Positions 22,077 to 22,463 of a DNA stretch of 22,463 nucleotides are shown one piece after another (position 1 is the stretch's first letter; each line of letters starts with the position of its first letter). Where the stretch lies: positions 1-22,463 of IMG/VR virus record IMGVR_UViG_3300020203_000104, one strand, 5' to 3'. Made by a program: the position numbers and the translations under genes. This stretch comes from a virus. Under the pieces are notes generated by a model. It ran no database searches. It worked only from the letters and a program-made list of their open reading frames with translations, and was not told the origin of the DNA.

Positions 22077-22463
22077 TAAGCGGTGGGGATCGAGCTGGAA
22101 GCAACAGCAACATTGCGGACGCCGTAGAACTTGCGCCACAGTGCATACTGAGTCTTCAGCGTTGCCGGATTGATCCCCGCCGAGATAGCCAGTTCGGTGC
22201 AAGCACTGAACGGCGCCGGAGCTTGCAGCGCGCTCGAAACGGCGTTAAAGATCGCCCACGCTTGCCCGCAGATGCTCGTGGCCACCGGCATTGTAACGCC
22301 GTTCTGCTTGATCCGGTCGGCGCGCTGAACTTTATTGGCGTCTTTCGACGCCTTTTCAGCTTCCCGCAGGGCCTTTGCCGCCGCGCGCTCATCTGCCTTG
22401 GCTTGCTTGCCAAGCTCGGTCACGGCCTTGGCAGCTTCACGTGCGTTCTTCTTTGCTTCGCCT
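22076..22463 (-). CDS. Ala/Lys-rich protein with a compact C-terminal domain (5' end outside window)
   Basis: The frame has no stop up to the window edge. A GTG at 22423 is possible, but the codons before it (EAKKNAREAAKA) continue the same Ala/Lys/Glu composition, so the gene very likely starts outside. The first ~50 visible residues are a highly charged helix, probably a coiled coil or DNA/RNA-contacting tail. The last ~70 (MPVATSICGQAWAIFNAVSS, then a helix and AGINPATLKTQYALWRKFYGV) look like a small helical, winged-helix-like domain seen on short phage and plasmid proteins, with the N-P-A-T-x-x-T-Q-Y-x-x-W-R-K-F line as its mark. DNA binding is an inference. A terminator follows directly. 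Confidence 0.6.
   Translation of the reverse strand, partial: GEAKKNAREAAKAVTELGKQAKADERAAAKALREAEKASKDANKVQRADRIKQNGVTMPVATSICGQAWAIFNAVSSALQAPAPFSACTELAISAGINPATLKTQYALWRKFYGVRNVAVASSSIPTA

Overview
This window is part of a double-stranded DNA tailed phage (or phage-derived element) with a Mu-type contractile tail, so myovirus morphology. The host is probably a Gram-negative bacterium. The genes are densely packed with many ATGA/TAATG overlaps. No integrase, repressor, transposase, tRNA, CRISPR or IS element is visible. That fits a virulent phage, but only this stretch can be judged. The host genus cannot be read from the sequence; an alphaproteobacterial host is a weak inference from the flavour of the endolysin and of the QueC/QueD proteins.

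Left half (1-12445, plus strand), structure and lysis. Gene order follows the Mu gp42-gp48 tail cluster: end of the tape measure protein, gpN-like DNA circularisation/tail protein, gpP/gp44-like baseplate hub, gp45-like spike, gp46-like wedge protein, gp47/J-like baseplate protein and gp48-like DUF2313 protein. Two adhesin genes follow: a 362-aa putative tail fibre and an 814-aa tailspike with a right-handed beta-helix. Then come a putative holin and a TIGR02594-type endolysin, closed by a strong intrinsic terminator at about 12480-12506. From the gp46-like gene onward the proteins become strikingly cysteine-rich.

Right half (22463-12356, minus strand), nucleotide modification and replication, converging on the same terminator. 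In transcription order it holds: the end of an Ala/Lys-rich protein with a compact C-terminal domain; a terminator; queE, queC, queD and folE (the route from GTP to preQ0); dpdA (which exchanges DNA guanine for a 7-deazaguanine); a DnaN-like sliding clamp; a family A DNA polymerase with 3'-5' exonuclease; a promoter-like site with palindromes; a tiny gene; a small membrane protein; a protein made of five tandem 45-residue homing-endonuclease-type DNA-binding repeats with no nuclease domain; an ATP-dependent DNA ligase; and three small or unknown genes. Two of the small genes (52 aa, and 39 or 34 aa) are short but well supported by ribosome binding sites and stop/start overlaps.

Taken together, the right half should make preQ0 and place it (or a relative) in the phage DNA, a known defence against host restriction, alongside a phage-encoded polymerase, clamp and ligase. 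Most unusual are the five-repeat DNA-binding protein, the cysteine-rich distal baseplate, and a QueC that lacks all four of the usual zinc cysteines.
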